This document shows positions 25,149 through 36,125 of a stretch of DNA of 64,000 nt, one piece after another; positions within the stretch are counted from its first letter, which is position 1; each line of letters begins with the position of its first letter. Origin of the DNA: Lates calcarifer. Lineage: Eukaryota; Chordata; Actinopteri; Centropomidae. The notes beneath the pieces were generated by a model. That model made no database searches. It worked only from the letters and a program-made list of their open reading frames with translations, and was not told the DNA's origin. The stretch spans positions 24,915,504 to 24,979,503 of the forward strand of contig NC_066847.1 of assembly GCF_001640805.2 (NCBI RefSeq), read 5' to 3'. A program made the position numbers and the translations under genes.

Positions 25149-26150
25149 TTACATACAGGCAGTCACCCACACATTTCCTGTGTGTTTCATGTAAGACGGT
25201 CTTTTCTTCTTTTTCTTCTGTTTGGAGAGGAAGTGCGGGTCTAATGACTTTTCCTATGCGTCACAAACACTACATGTGGGAGGCAGACAGCAGCTCTGCA
25301 CGTGTGTGCATGTGAGAACCTTCATGCATAAATGCATAAGTTTGTGGAGGGCTTGACACATGCAGGTTTTGTTATGCATTTGTCAGAGGCCTCATGTGTA
25401 TTTACGAGTTTGTGTTTTTGAGAAAACTTCACATTGCATTTGTTTGTGTTTGGGAGAGAACGTTATGCATGTGTTTATGTGTTCACAGGAAATGTGCACA
25501 CTTAGCCACTGTTGAGTATTTTGGGTCTGTCTCTGAAAAATAAGTTTTTTCTCAAAGGAATTTTACACATATGCTTGTTTCACTTCATGCATTTGATGTG
25601 GCCATGTGTGCTTGTGAGACACGTCTGCATGTGCTTGTAGTGAAGCCAGACCATACAGTACTGTAAGTGTATAGTTTGTTTTTGTATGTGCTTCTTGCTT
25701 GGTTCTTGTAAACACAGCTACCACTGAGACTTCACGTAGTTTGTAAAACTCACTGTTTTTCAGTTTTTTGTACTACTCTGTATCGATCGCAATCAATATT
25801 TTATCTCTTAGGAGAATTAATGTGTGCCAGGCTAAAATTTCAGTTCTAATTTGTTGTAGTCATGTATCATATATTTATGATGGTTGCTGCCAACACTTCT
25901 CCTGGCTTTTTCAGCCACGTCCCATAGCATTATTTTAAAGCTGTGAAAGAGAATTCTACCCAAAAATCAACAACAAGCTGTCAAAGTAAGTTGTTTTTTA
26001 ATAAAAGTTTTACGAACATTTTCAGGGTTTGAATACAAGGTGATGTAAAGATAATACCAAACTTTACCCTAGAGTACAGTATGGGCACTAAATCTTGATT
26101 TTGAATATTTCTGAGTTTGTTTTTATCATTTACAGTATATTGTATATCAT
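23901..26150. other. Non-coding stretch with simple repeats
   Basis: Contains TTTC/CTTT-rich DNA (24172-24220), CA-rich DNA (24221-24250 and 24425-24455), an A-run (24797-24813) and a pure CA run (25121-25148). The 25.2-25.8 kb part is GT-rich and degenerate. No gene is supported. Confidence 0.55.
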
Positions 26151-26156
26151 ATATAT

Positions 26157-26560
26157 ATGAGGTGCAATCAAAAGCTCAGATTATACCTACAGAAAGGAAA
26201 AACCATACCTGATTTAAATTTGGCCGCCATCCCCTTCAAATTACTCACCTTGTGCAGTAATATACTGCTCCCAAAGCTCCTGTTGTGCTTGGAATGCTCC
26301 CTGGAAGTTCTGTTCTGTAAAAACTCATGATGTACAACCCTATGAATGTCGAAGAAAAACATAAGCATGGTACACCTCATTCAGTCTTGGAGACTGAGGG
26401 CTTTTCCACTGCAGAGAGTGTTGTTTGGTCTCTTGTCCCCAGTGATGATCCAAGACATGAGGGTTGGGTCCCATCCCGGGCCTGGTGATGGAGATCCTTG
26501 CAGACACGGTGCCGCTTCTGCTCCTGTGCTCTGTTCATTTTATTGGTTTAAGGTGTTATG
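26157..26560 (-). pseudogene. Decayed mariner-family transposon with transposase remnant
   Basis: Reading the minus strand, successive frames show an ITGD string near 26443, then ETKQHSLQWKSPQSPRL, then MLMFFFDIHRVVHHEFL. These match the layout of mariner transposases: the first catalytic Asp in a TGDE-type motif, the QW(K)SP stretch, and the FFD-(I)VHHEF stretch around the second catalytic Asp. The frame shifts between these blocks and the C-terminal third appears deleted, with no HDNA-type motif. The sequence then runs into GAGGTGCAATCAAAAGCTC at 26159, which resembles a mariner terminal repeat next to a TA-rich target. The other terminus is not recognised. It is clearly inactive. Confidence 0.8.
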
Positions 26561-26564
26561 CGTA

Positions 26565-28025
26565 TGGCAATGCAGCCTATGAAAATATTGTAATTATACA
26601 AATTACCATTAGTTTCTACCATAATCATCCATCATTTATTTCCATACTTAAAACATAATATCAGTTGATTTATGAATAATGCAGCTCAATTCCACTCATG
26701 CAACCAAAAGTGGTTCCGCTCAGTCACCTTTAGGATCAAATATATCAAGCAATGTTAAAGAATCAGGTGTCCTGCTCTAAACTACATCTTCAAAAGACTG
26801 AATAATTCTACAGGGCTTGCCAGAGTGAAACAAGGTTAGCTAATCCCACAATGCTCAGTTCCCCAAGCTACAGCTGCAGTGAGCTTTAGCAGTTCATCCG
26901 GGGCCACAGAGAAGTGTTTTGCTCAAAATGAGTACCCATTCAAAGACCAAGGCTGGTGCTTATAGCTGTGAGCAAGTGACTATTGAAACATTATTTTAGG
27001 TGAAATGAAAAACAGAATCAAAAACAGTCTTTTGATTGGATCCAGGGCCTTTGCTGAACTCTTCCTCCAAACTCATCACTCCCCTTCTCTACCTTTGCTC
27101 TTTGGTGCCAACTCCATCATTTCCTTTACTATGTCTTTGGCTTATGAACACCCACTCTCCTTTTCCTTCCTGATCTTTCTCCCTCTTTTTCATGTCTTTC
27201 CTCCTGTTTCTTCCTCACTCTTTACTTGCCCTTCCATCACTCTATCCTCTCTGTTTTCATTTCCTACTCCCAACCTCCATCAGTAGCTTTGGATCTCAAC
27301 TCTGTCTGTTCCCATGTTCTGTGTTTCTCTTCTGTATGCATTTACAATGAGAGGCATCATTGCCTTTTCTATGTCTCTTTGTCTCTTTCAACTTACATAT
27401 ATATGTATGCTTTTTTTAAATCAGCTTTACCTTTCATTAAACTTGTGCAAACCCCAAAACTTAATGCTACATGCAAACCACTCACTCAACAGCCACCTCA
27501 CTGAAAATAAAGGGAGAGGAGCTTAGTAAAGTTTGATAGGCTAGAGTGGAATTGCCACCTCTGGCCAAAGCTGCACAAGTTGTGGTGATTGGAAGAGTCA
27601 ACACTCACAAATAAGTTCAACAACAGAGGAAAAACAGCTATCATAATAACAGTAAATCATCAGCTAAATTGGTTTTGGGACTATAATTCTCATCTCTCTC
27701 TATGATAAAATGAATGATAATTTGGTTCAGTCCAGGTTATTGCTGACCATGCACTAAGTGTCTACTTCACCCACTTATTTCATTAAAATGAATGCTAAAT
27801 CAAGCATTTTATAGAATTTTGTTTTATGTGGTGCCTAATTACATAATTCCAACAAATGGATAACATATGGTTTTACTGATTTCTGAATATTGAATCAGTT
27901 TAGCAGTTTAATGGAGGGGATGACTTGGGCTTTGCCTCTTCACCAGAAACATGTAAAGGGCGTTCATTTCTTTCCCTCCCTCCCACCCTTTTTCTCTCTC
28001 CACTGCTCTCTTCAAACCCCCTTTC
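26565..28025. other. Non-coding stretch
   Basis: No exon is supported. A pyrimidine-rich part at 27060-27290 gives long but low-complexity plus-strand frames. The segment at about 26800-26960 is repeat-free unique sequence of unknown nature. Confidence 0.5.
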
Positions 28026-28031
28026 TCTCAG

Positions 28032-28202
28032 CTCCACATCATCAGCAGTGAGACTACTGTTGCAGTTGAGTTGAGTTCAGTTGAGGTCAGACAGACAGTG
28101 TGTGCTGCCCTGGGGAGATACAGACTGGCTAGCAACCAGATAAGCTGGAAGGAGATGTCCCGTCTCGCTCTCATTTTTTTGGGAGCTTGTTGCTTCCACT
28201 GA
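28032..28202 (+). other. Weak exon-like open segment
   Basis: A pyrimidine-rich acceptor (CCCCTTTCTCTCAG) precedes 56 open codons. The last part begins with an ATG at 28155 and reads MSRLALIFLGACCFH before a TGA at 28200, so it looks like a truncated signal peptide. There is no good donor or downstream coding part. It may be an untranslated exon, a decoy, or chance. An overlapping minus-strand frame of 69 codons has no better support. Confidence 0.2.
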
Positions 28203-28252
28203 GCGTTGGAGGTTGAGAGGAGCTCTTGGGAAACCAAATCTGACCATTAGCG

Positions 28253-28273
28253 CTAATAATAATAATAATAAAT
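28253..28273. repeat. (AAT)n microsatellite
   Basis: A short run of AAT trinucleotides. Confidence 0.9.
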
Positions 28274-28515
28274 GAAATACTGTCTGTTTCTCATTTTACT
28301 ATCACTCCTTCTGAGCCTAACTCACTTCCTCTCCATCTCATCTCCCATGTGCACACACTTACACACACATGCTCGCACACAGATTTGAATGATTTATTTA
28401 TGTCAGCATAAATTACAGCAATAATCTCGAGTGTACTGAATGTGAATCAGATACTGGTGCAGTTGGTGTTTTAGCAGTGGTGTTTTGTGGTGCCCTGGTG
28501 CCAGCTAATTTTGAT

Positions 28516-28548
28516 CGGTGTGTGTCTGTGTGTGTGTGTGTGTGTGAG
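28516..28548. repeat. (TG)n microsatellite
   Basis: A TG run with one TC interruption, about 100 bp before a G-rich patch (28637-28660, GGGTGGGGGGGT type). Confidence 0.94.
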
Positions 28549-28659
28549 TGTACGCATGTGTTTGTTTAAACTCACTTGGCTTTCCCTGACAAGTTTGATC
28601 TGGGTAAACAAGGAGCCAGCCAAATAACTGTGAAGTGAGGGTGGGGGGGTGGGGGGGAG

Positions 28660-30080
28660 AAACAGGGTCAGAAAGTCTATGAAGCAGTGAGAAAGGCAGA
28701 CAGGCAGAGGCAAACACTTACTCAGGCTAAACCCTGAAGTCATGGGCAGGAAGCTGATATTTTCCCAGACTTACTTTACTCTTTTTTTTTGGAGGTTGAT
28801 CCGACAATTGTAGCTTCCTCTGAGGGGCTAATAATACAACAGAGCCATTGTGCAACGCGTCATTTCCCCTCGACTGATTTAGCAAGAGAGAAGGCGTTTG
28901 CATGCAATCTTTCCACTCCCAACGTGGTTGGGTGGAGTTTTTGCTGCCATCAGATTGGATTGTTACACCACATCATAATAATGAACTATTATGCTTCTGT
29001 CTCACATGAACATGATACACAGATAACAGTTCTCTACCTATTAGCCACTTCACAGTTCTCAATTTCCTGTGTCCGTCTTGCTCCGGTGCTGTTTTCTTTC
29101 CAAATCATTTCTTTTTAGGTGGAGCAGCTGTGCAGTAAGTATGTGAAATGTCAGAGGTATCATAACTGGACTATATTCAGAATTAAACTGAAGCAGACAT
29201 GCAGAGAAGACCCGAAGACTCGAAGGTTGATAAATCATTACATATGCAAGTACACTGATAGCTATTGTTGATGTTTAGCACAAATATTGAGCAGCAACAC
29301 AGTGGGTGAATACCATTACAGATATAGTCAAGGCCAATTTAAGTTAATTGTTTTTAGGACTCATTTAACATCTCACAAAAAGAACATACAGTAACTACAG
29401 ATCAAAACTAGCAGAGGATCATGACTGCTGGACTGTTTGTGTTCATTTGCCCCAAACAGCCAGTATATTAATCCCAATTGTACATAACTGTACACAACTG
29501 TACACAGCTATATGCTAGCTAGTAACATATGCTCCAACCCTGTTTGTGGACATGGGCCTGTGGCTGTATTTGTTTTCAGCTCAGCCTCTGCCTGAACTCA
29601 GAACTCATCAGAAACTTGAACTTGCATGGGAGTGTCTTTGCATCAATTTGCCGCCCATGGCAGTTTCACATTTAATCTTGTTTTTTATGCACTCACACTG
29701 CCCCTAAAATTGGCTTTGCTTTCTGTCTGTGAGACCCAAAACAATGTTGGTAGGAGGATGCAGCATCATTACCATCTTTAGATGAGTTTTGTATGAAATT
29801 TCACATTACTACTGTTATATTACAATTATTAATTGAACAAATCATGTTTTCCATAAACTGTACATGTCCAAATCTGATAAGCTAAATACTTTAAGTATCA
29901 TGTATAGATGGTTTCATTTTGATAACAGTAATACTAACAATGCTGGTCTGAAATCAGATATTCTAACATCTGTTTTGTATCTATTGCCACTGCATAAAAC
30001 ATGAACAATCAGAGAAATAAGGACATGATGCATAATGATTTTATCAATTTTAGTTCCAAATGCCTTAAGCTGTTGCAAGG
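28660..30080. other. Non-coding stretch; possible microexon at 29119-29134
   Basis: Mostly AT-rich unique sequence. At 29107-29140 an acceptor-like TTTCTTTTTAG and a GTAAGTATG donor bracket only 16 bases. These may be a microexon or coincidence. The plus-strand frame at 28789-29118 has no recognisable domain. Confidence 0.4.
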
Positions 30081-30083
30081 TGG

Positions 30084-30104
30084 AGTTTTTTTTTTTTTTT
30101 TTTA
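30084..30104. repeat. Poly(T) tract
   Basis: An uninterrupted T run; it could be the reversed tail of an old retroposon, but no adjacent element is recognised. Confidence 0.9.
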
Positions 30105-30109
30105 ACTCT

Positions 30110-30755
30110 TAAAGGCATTTGGTAGGTCTTCGACACATTGGTTAGTAAACAGCTGAGAAACTGTAATTTCATTTTTTAGATTAAAAAGATCCATAAGGCC
30201 AATATGTGTCTTATTTGTCCTGTGGGATGAGGCTGAGTTTTATTAGATAGTGAGTTGCAGGCAGGTGCGGCATTGGAAACAGTCCCACACGGACCTCTCA
30301 CAAAGGCTGAATGTGAGATGAAATTACTTGTTAAGATGGATGGTTTTTGTAGTGTACTTGACACAGCCTTATAAAAAATATAAATGATCTTGCAAATGAA
30401 ATATTAACCCTAGCGTTGCTTCCACATTCACCTATGCTTTACCTTTATTGCATCAAAAGCATTGACTTTTATACAGTATATGTTTTGCTGAATTTTTAAA
30501 CACAGAAACCTTCACTTATTATTCACCTTTTGTGGACACACAAATGATCAATGGTGGGCTGAGAGATTAGATGATAATATAAAATCACAAGGAAAGCATT
30601 ACTCTTGCATGAGCTGGGAGAAAAAAAAGTAGATTTCATGACCCAGACAGCACAACATTAATGAGACAGATCACTGTGTGTCCCAGCTTACCCTTGATCA
30701 TCCCCACAGGCAAAGCAAACTCAGCCTGTCTGGCCAGGTTGACCAGTTTGTCTCT
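30110..30755. other. Non-coding stretch
   Basis: AT-rich unique sequence without exon or mobile-element signals. Confidence 0.5.
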
Positions 30756-30762
30756 TTGTGTT

Positions 30763-30794
<32 letters not shown>
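30763..30794. repeat. (TG)n microsatellite
   Basis: A pure TG run. Confidence 0.97.
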
Positions 30795-30795
<1 letters not shown>

Positions 30796-32938
30796 CTGTA
30801 GCCTTGCATGCATCCTTATCTGTTCATCTGGCTTCTGGCCTGTCTCGCTGTTTGTCTCCATGTTTGGCTAACCATGCATCTTTCACTTTATCAGTAAGTC
30901 TATCAATTGCTGTGTGTACGTGTGTGTGTCCATGGGTGAAATGACCACTGGGTTTCCTGCTGTGTTGGCCACATGCTCCACTCCATTCTCTTATTTCCAA
31001 CAGTCCTCCTTTTAATCCCACCTGGCTGCTCTACCTTGACCACCCATGTTGTTCTGCCTGGTCTGGCTTTTTGTATTACTGAATAGTCACATTATTTAGG
31101 CTTTTCTATCTTTGCTGTTTGGGGCCACATGTGGGGTCCCTGCTGGTAAAAGTGGTCCTCCATGAGGTGAAACTCCTCTGGGATAAACAAAAGAAATGCA
31201 AAGTAGCCCACAGGACATTTTCATGAAAATAAAATTTGCTACTTTCTACAGATAACTTACTGCATTTCCCGCAATAGTGATTCAACCAGTGCTCACTTGA
31301 TAAATGTTTTCAAATTTTAGGTTTAAATAACCTAGTGTCAAGCAGTGCCAGAGCATAACCAGGGATATCCACCCTCATTGAACAAATAAGGCAATGAACT
31401 CCACCTACAGAGTCAAATATACTAACTGAAAAGAAGGGAAACAATGCCATGGTGCTGCCTGCTAACTGACAAACAGCAGTGCACAACCGTCACAGTCTCA
31501 AAGAAATCATTAACCTTAAAATTGTGAGATTATGATATTTTGATACTAATGTTATCAGAGGGCTATTCTGAGAAAGAGCCACTAACACCCTCATTACCAT
31601 CTGAAACTACTTCTTCACCTTTTCTCTCTCTGCCCTATCTCAACTTTATTCTCTCCTTTCATTTTCCAGTAGTCAGAGAAAATAAACTTCTAATTTGTTT
31701 TGGTTATAGAGTTTGTGAGTGCAAGTACGTGACCTGTGGGCCATATGGTTGGTGAGAGTGGAGGGGAAGTGAATGTGTGTGTGTATAACCTTACCTGTCT
31801 GAATGCATGACATTGTTTGTGTTCATGAACATGTGCAGTTTGCATGATTAAGTGTGCAGATATACCCATTTGTCTTTGTGTCTGTGTGCACATTTCTACC
31901 CAGGTCTCTTTGCTCATGTCTTCTCATTAAGGCACTAATTACCTGTGTGTGGACTTAAAAGGACAGAAGGTTTTTTTTATTTTTTTAGTCCAGAGACAGG
32001 AGGTGAATTTGGTGTGTCCCGGTCTAGACTGATCTAGATGATTAGAAGGTGTGCCACAGTGACATGGAATGAAAAACAGAGGATTTGGCATAGGGAGTGT
32101 TTTTGTTTTACCTGCTTCCTTCCTCTGTTTTAACAGTTTTCAAAGGGTGCTGGGAAAAAGGGCTGTGCAATACTTGTGGCAAAAATATCAAGACAAAAAG
32201 TTTGTACTTTGTGTGATCCAATTACATTATGGCATCTTTAACAGTTTCATTTTTTCTGATTGAATTGTTATTATTCCCTTAAAATGTGCCCATGAATTGT
32301 TGAGGGTATGTTACTGATATTAAGTTCATTCAGAACAATTGAAATAAGTGCTTGCACCTTTTTGCCCTGCTGTAAACATTCACTTGTGCCCTCTTTAAAC
32401 TTTCTTCCAGTCTCTATTTAAAGGGCAGACGCTAGTAAAACTACCCAGCTGTCTGCTCTCCTTCTTACTCTCTGTAAACCTAGCCAGCTGTCTGCCCTCC
32501 ACTTCTGACCTTGTTTTGATGAACACAGTTGTATGTGTGTGAGTGCATGCATGCCTGTGTGTGTGTGTGTGTGTGCACGTGCATACATGTCAGTGGGCTT
32601 TCAGTGCGACCCTTGACCTTTTGTGACTGACAGGCTAAATCTAGCCACCATGCCCCTCTCTCTTGCTCTCGTCCCCTTTTCTCCCCTCTGTTTCCTGACT
32701 GATAGCCTGTCAGTGGGACAAGCTTTCAGGCCAGCACATTATGTGTGTGTGAGGGTGAGTGGGTGGATCGGTGGGCGAGTGTGTCAGTGCCACTGAGACA
32801 GGCGGGGAATGAGAGCATGTTCAAGTGTATGTTTGTGTATAGGTGAGGGTGTGTGCACAAGCTTAGGGGGGTCACAGAGGAAGACAGAGTCCAGACATCT
32901 CAAAAATAACAACCCATATAGCTGTGAAGCTGTGTGTT

Positions 32939-32975
<37 letters not shown>

Positions 32976-33267
32976 ATCGGAAAGAGTATCTGGTAATTAT
33001 TTAGTCAGGCTTTGACCTTTGACCCTCTCCTCTGACCTCTCACATCCTGTTCAACCTGGGAAAAGATGGACACACATTCATACATATGCACACCCACCCA
33101 CTCCCACACTCAATCACACACACTCTCAGATTTAGAAGGTTTGTTTTTGTGTGGGCTGGAAGTAAATTTAGAGGTATAGTGATTTTCACTAATGTGAGTA
33201 GTTCAGGGCAGAAAAACACAAGTGGACTATCAAGGAAGAAATTGATTAAATATGTTTCAGAGATAAC

Positions 33268-33300
<33 letters not shown>

Positions 33301-33700
33301 TAAACAGATGCAGCTGACATTGAGCTTTATTACAGCACATATTTCAGTTCCTATCAACTGTATCCCTGTCTGTATCTATTTTATAACATCAATAGAGTTA
33401 AAAAAATATTCAACCTAAAGAGTGACACAGACAAAATGGGAGACAAATATGTAATGGAACAAAAGGAGGGGGTGAGAGAATGCGGGAAATCAAGAATGAA
33501 GTAAACTATGATAGAGAGGTTATTGCAAGTAACATTACTATTTATCAATTACTACACAAACCACACTCAAAAACTCAACTATGGCATGTGTTTGATTAGC
33601 AACCTAGAAATATGTCAGTATAAAGTGAATTGCTTCTGTTTATGGTCATTAAATGATTGGTTTATGTTCGTTGGACACAACTCAAAAAAAATCTGACTCT
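30795..33700. other. Non-coding stretch with GT/AC microsatellites
   Basis: Contains GT runs at 32557-32575 and 32942-32974 and an AC run at 33269-33298. The two longer tracts are complementary to each other. The rest is unique sequence leading into the promoter-like region; no gene is supported. Confidence 0.55.
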
Positions 33701-33710
33701 GATAAGGTGA

Positions 33711-33780
33711 GCTATTGCGCATGCTCCAATTCAAACATATCCGGAAATACTTCCTAAAGGCGGGAGTGGTCAATACCCTT
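33711..33780 (+). promoter_or_regulatory. Promoter-like segment with NRF1 and ETS sites
   Basis: TGCGCATGC at 33716-33724 matches the NRF1 consensus. CCGGAAAT at 33741-33748 and the inverted ACTTCCT at 33749-33755 match ETS-family sites, and a GGCGGGAG element follows at about 33759. This spacing is typical of TATA-less housekeeping promoters. It sits at the upstream edge of a region richer in CpG than its surroundings (to about 34660) and directly before a good 5' splice site. Orientation is inferred from the splice donors downstream. Confidence 0.6.
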
Positions 33781-33819
33781 GTACTCTCGCATCATCTTTT
33801 GGCATGCTTGATGTTAAGG
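33780..33819 (+). other. Candidate first exon (1a)
   Basis: Downstream of the NRF1/ETS sites the sequence ends in ATGTTAAGG followed by GTAAGA, a good donor. The transcription start is not known, so the left edge is approximate. ATG-TTA-AGG at 33811-33819 is in phase with the open frame of the exon at 35783 if the two are joined directly. A second ATG at 33804 lies upstream in another frame and would act as a short upstream ORF. It may equally be a purely untranslated first exon. Confidence 0.45.
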
Positions 33820-34159
33820 GTAAGAAATTAATATATCTACATGAATGTATTTAGTTCTTCATGATAAGTGATTCTTAAGTGACGCTTCTGAGACATTTCT
33901 CAGTTGGACGGTTTTATCTTAAACATGAATTTTGTCATGCAAGCTTGTCTCAATTACATTAATGTTAGCTAAACGTTGCTATAGCTAGGTGTTATTTAAT
34001 TACACCATGGATGTATCTCTCAAAATTGACATTCAACTGCGGTGCAGAAAAGTAATACCGCAAGCAGTAGCGATAATTTAGTGCTCATATCAGTGAAAGT
34101 AATAGCCCCTTAAGAGACTGGCCTGGTGTGGAAACTACACCTGGGTTGTAGTTAGGCTA

Positions 34160-34218
34160 GTGGTTCTTAAAAGAGAGGGGTGCGTGGGGAGAAGCGCCGG
34201 GATGTAGTCGTAGCCATG
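34160..34218 (+). other. Candidate alternative first exon (1b)
   Basis: In CpG-containing sequence, GTAGCCATG is followed immediately by GTAAGT, a perfect donor core. The ATG (34216-34218) in a Kozak-like context is the last codon of the exon. Direct joining to 35783 gives an in-frame start. The 5' end is not defined and no acceptor precedes it, so it fits an alternative first exon better than an internal one. Confidence 0.4.
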
Positions 34219-34970
34219 GTAAGTCATAGAGCGTCTAAGTTACGGGTTGTTACGAGAACCGATACTTCGGTTCAAAGTTGATGCTTGATTCTGATAATTC
34301 TGACTGTACTTGTTTTCCTACAGTAGTGTAGGTACCGTAGCTACGTAGAGGGATGTGATTCTTCTGGGGTGTTATGCATATTAACTCTACAACCTACAAC
34401 CGTTTATTCTCTGACATCAAACCCGAAAACACGAACCACAAAGAGAGCTACAGAATATTTTAAATAAAAGGAAACGAAAAAGCGTAGTATTGGAGAGCAG
34501 GCTTGATAAGTTGAGGCACTTGGCTAATGTTTTAGCTGTAGTGTGCAAGCTCATAGCTTCTTAAGCTAGCGGAGTGAGTGAGTGGGCGAGCAAGAGTGAG
34601 GGAGCGTCCTGTCGGGACGAACAGCTGATCCGCGCAGAGCGAGGGGAAGAAGTATAAACTATCGATGCAGCAGTGTTGTCTGGTCAGTATGAGGTATAAA
34701 TAGATATTTCTGACTATTTTACTGTTGGCTCCCGACACGAAATCTCTGGAGCTGCTGGTTTGCAGCGGCAGTTCTGAAAATACTAGCAAAAGTATTTGAA
34801 ATATTATAGAGAAATATGGTGCAATGAAAGCTGTTGTGCAGCTGTGTTATCTTGTCAAGCAAATAGAATTTGCTTTGCTAATTTATTGCACACTGATATG
34901 CACTATATTACAAAGAAGCAAGATAAAATTGTTGTTTACAGTTGTAGAAGTATGTTCTTTTTCCTGCCTC
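34219..34970. other. CpG-richer first-intron-like stretch
   Basis: CpG density is visibly higher than in neighbouring regions, for example around 34560-34660 (GTCGGGACGAACAG and CCGCGCAGAGCGAGG). This fits promoter-proximal DNA. A minus-strand open frame of 85 codons spans 34532-34789 but has no recognised domain or clear splice sites, so I do not call it a gene. Confidence 0.4.
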
Positions 34971-34975
34971 TGTAG

Positions 34976-35016
34976 CATCACATTAGCACATCTGTAGTAG
35001 TACTTGGCCTTAATTG
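34976..35016 (+). other. Candidate 41-nt exon (2)
   Basis: A strong polypyrimidine acceptor (TTCTTTTTCCTGCCTCTGTAG) is followed after 41 bases by TTG/GTAAGTG. Its length is not a multiple of three. If included between exon 1a or 1b and the exon at 35783, it reads HHISTSVVVLGLN in frame and shifts the next exon into a frame ending at a TGA after 18 codons. It could be a regulated (poison) exon, a 5' untranslated exon, or a splice-site coincidence. Confidence 0.45.
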
Positions 35017-35127
35017 GTAAGTGATGAAAATCATTGCCTTTATGGCACTTATTTTAAATCACTATCTTTATTGGAATATTGCATGTTGTGCTCCTGCTAC
35101 TGGATCTTCTGCATTAAAGTTGAACAA

Positions 35128-35205
35128 CCGTCAGAATCAGAATCTTTAATGTCATTGTACAAGAGCACAACAAAATTGTTTGCAGTCCCCTTCAGTGCAA
35201 ATATC
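35128..35205. repeat. Teleost interspersed-repeat fragment
   Basis: TCAGAATCAGAATCTTTAAT is followed by GTCATTGTACAAGAGCACAAC and AAATTGTTTGCAGTCCCCTTCAGTGCAA. This resembles the repeated 'CAGAATCAGAAT..TTTATTGTCATTGTAC..ACAACGAAATT' segment seen many times in fish genomes. I recognise the family by its pattern only and do not assign a class. Confidence 0.5.
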
Positions 35206-35209
35206 CCTC

Positions 35210-35775
35210 TCTTTTTCTCTTTCTTCTTACCAGAAATACATCATAAAATAAAACTCTGTCCCCATACTCGCAAGTGTCTTTGCACCCCCTCACCACTACA
35301 TGATAAGTTTTCCATTGTTTATCTGTACATGTACATATTTACATCTTTGAGGTCCCATGTTTTCCCTAGGATGACTGTCTGGGAGGGTGGGGGCCTTTGT
35401 GGTTGTATTGTTATTATTCTGATTATAATCATATGCCTAATAATATACTTCTATAGTTATATTATAGTGATATGGATGGATGGATGGATATAGATGCTGG
35501 AAGAGGGCTAGCCGCCCTGCTAGCAAAGCCACCGTTGGCAGATGGCACCTGTAAAAAACACAGAGAATTTGTCTCATTTCGTGTGTGATTTAGCTGTGAT
35601 TTACCTTTATAGATGTTGATGTTATATTTGCCTTCTGGGTTACCAAGACCAAAGTCAGCCACACACTATTCTGAACACTGATGATTCATCAAACTTGCAG
35701 TTTATTATTAAGACTTGTTTTAACAAATAGCTGCTCAAAATGCAGAATATTGTCAAAATAGGTTCCTTTTGTTTT
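35210..35775. other. Intron-like stretch
   Basis: No exon seen. A small (GGAT)n array lies at 35468-35489, and the sequence ends in the pyrimidine tract of the next acceptor. Confidence 0.5.
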
Positions 35776-35782
35776 TTTACAG

Positions 35783-35875
35783 GATGACACAGTTAACACA
35801 AGGCAAGCGTGCATCCTCAAGTCCCTGTGTACCTACCTGAATGAAGACCATGAGAAACTTGTAAAGGAATACATG
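35783..35875 (+). CDS. Candidate coding exon (3), unidentified protein
   Basis: TTTTGTTTTTTTACAG precedes and GTTAGT follows a 93-bp segment. It is exactly 31 codons, open in phase 0, reading DDTVNTRQACILKSLCTY and then LNEDHEKLVKEYM. The composition (amphipathic, Leu/Lys/Glu, no low complexity) is protein-like. The pattern of a short Leu-rich helix followed by YLNED faintly recalls the conserved C-terminal segment of fish SAMD3-like proteins, but this is from memory and unverified. In-frame starts are available from either candidate first exon by direct joining. Continuation downstream is uncertain. Confidence 0.5.
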
Positions 35876-36075
35876 GTTAGTTGCTTCTCCTGTATTTGTC
35901 TGTGTGCAACTATGTTAGATTCACAGCAGAAATTAAGGGTTATGAATATGACTTATTAAACGGCATTAGTGTACAAAATACTGAATTAATTCTTTGGCTA
36001 TTATCATCATCAATTGCACTAATTTCAGGCCAGATTTATGCAGTGTTCTCTGTGGTTGTGATGGTTGTATTGCAG

Positions 36076-36125
36076 GAATGTTTGTAACTTCTTGAAGCCA
36101 CTACACTTGTACTTCTTACTTGGAA
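36076..36125 (+). other. Possible 50-nt exon (4)
   Basis: A TGCAG acceptor after a T/G-rich tract and a GAA/GTAAGA donor bracket the segment. In the frame of exon 3 it would read ECL then a stop, ending the protein soon after KEYM. The acceptor's pyrimidine tract is poor. It may not be a real exon. Confidence 0.2.

Noticed and set aside
34532..34789. 85-codon minus-strand frame in the CpG-richer region, suggesting a divergent gene
   Set aside because: No recognised domain, no clear donor, and no second exon seen upstream on the minus strand.
35014..35493. Open frame of 159 codons on the plus strand
   Set aside because: It reads through a candidate splice donor and an interspersed-repeat fragment, ending in a GGAT microsatellite; hydrophobic Ile-rich C-terminus comes from AT-rich DNA.
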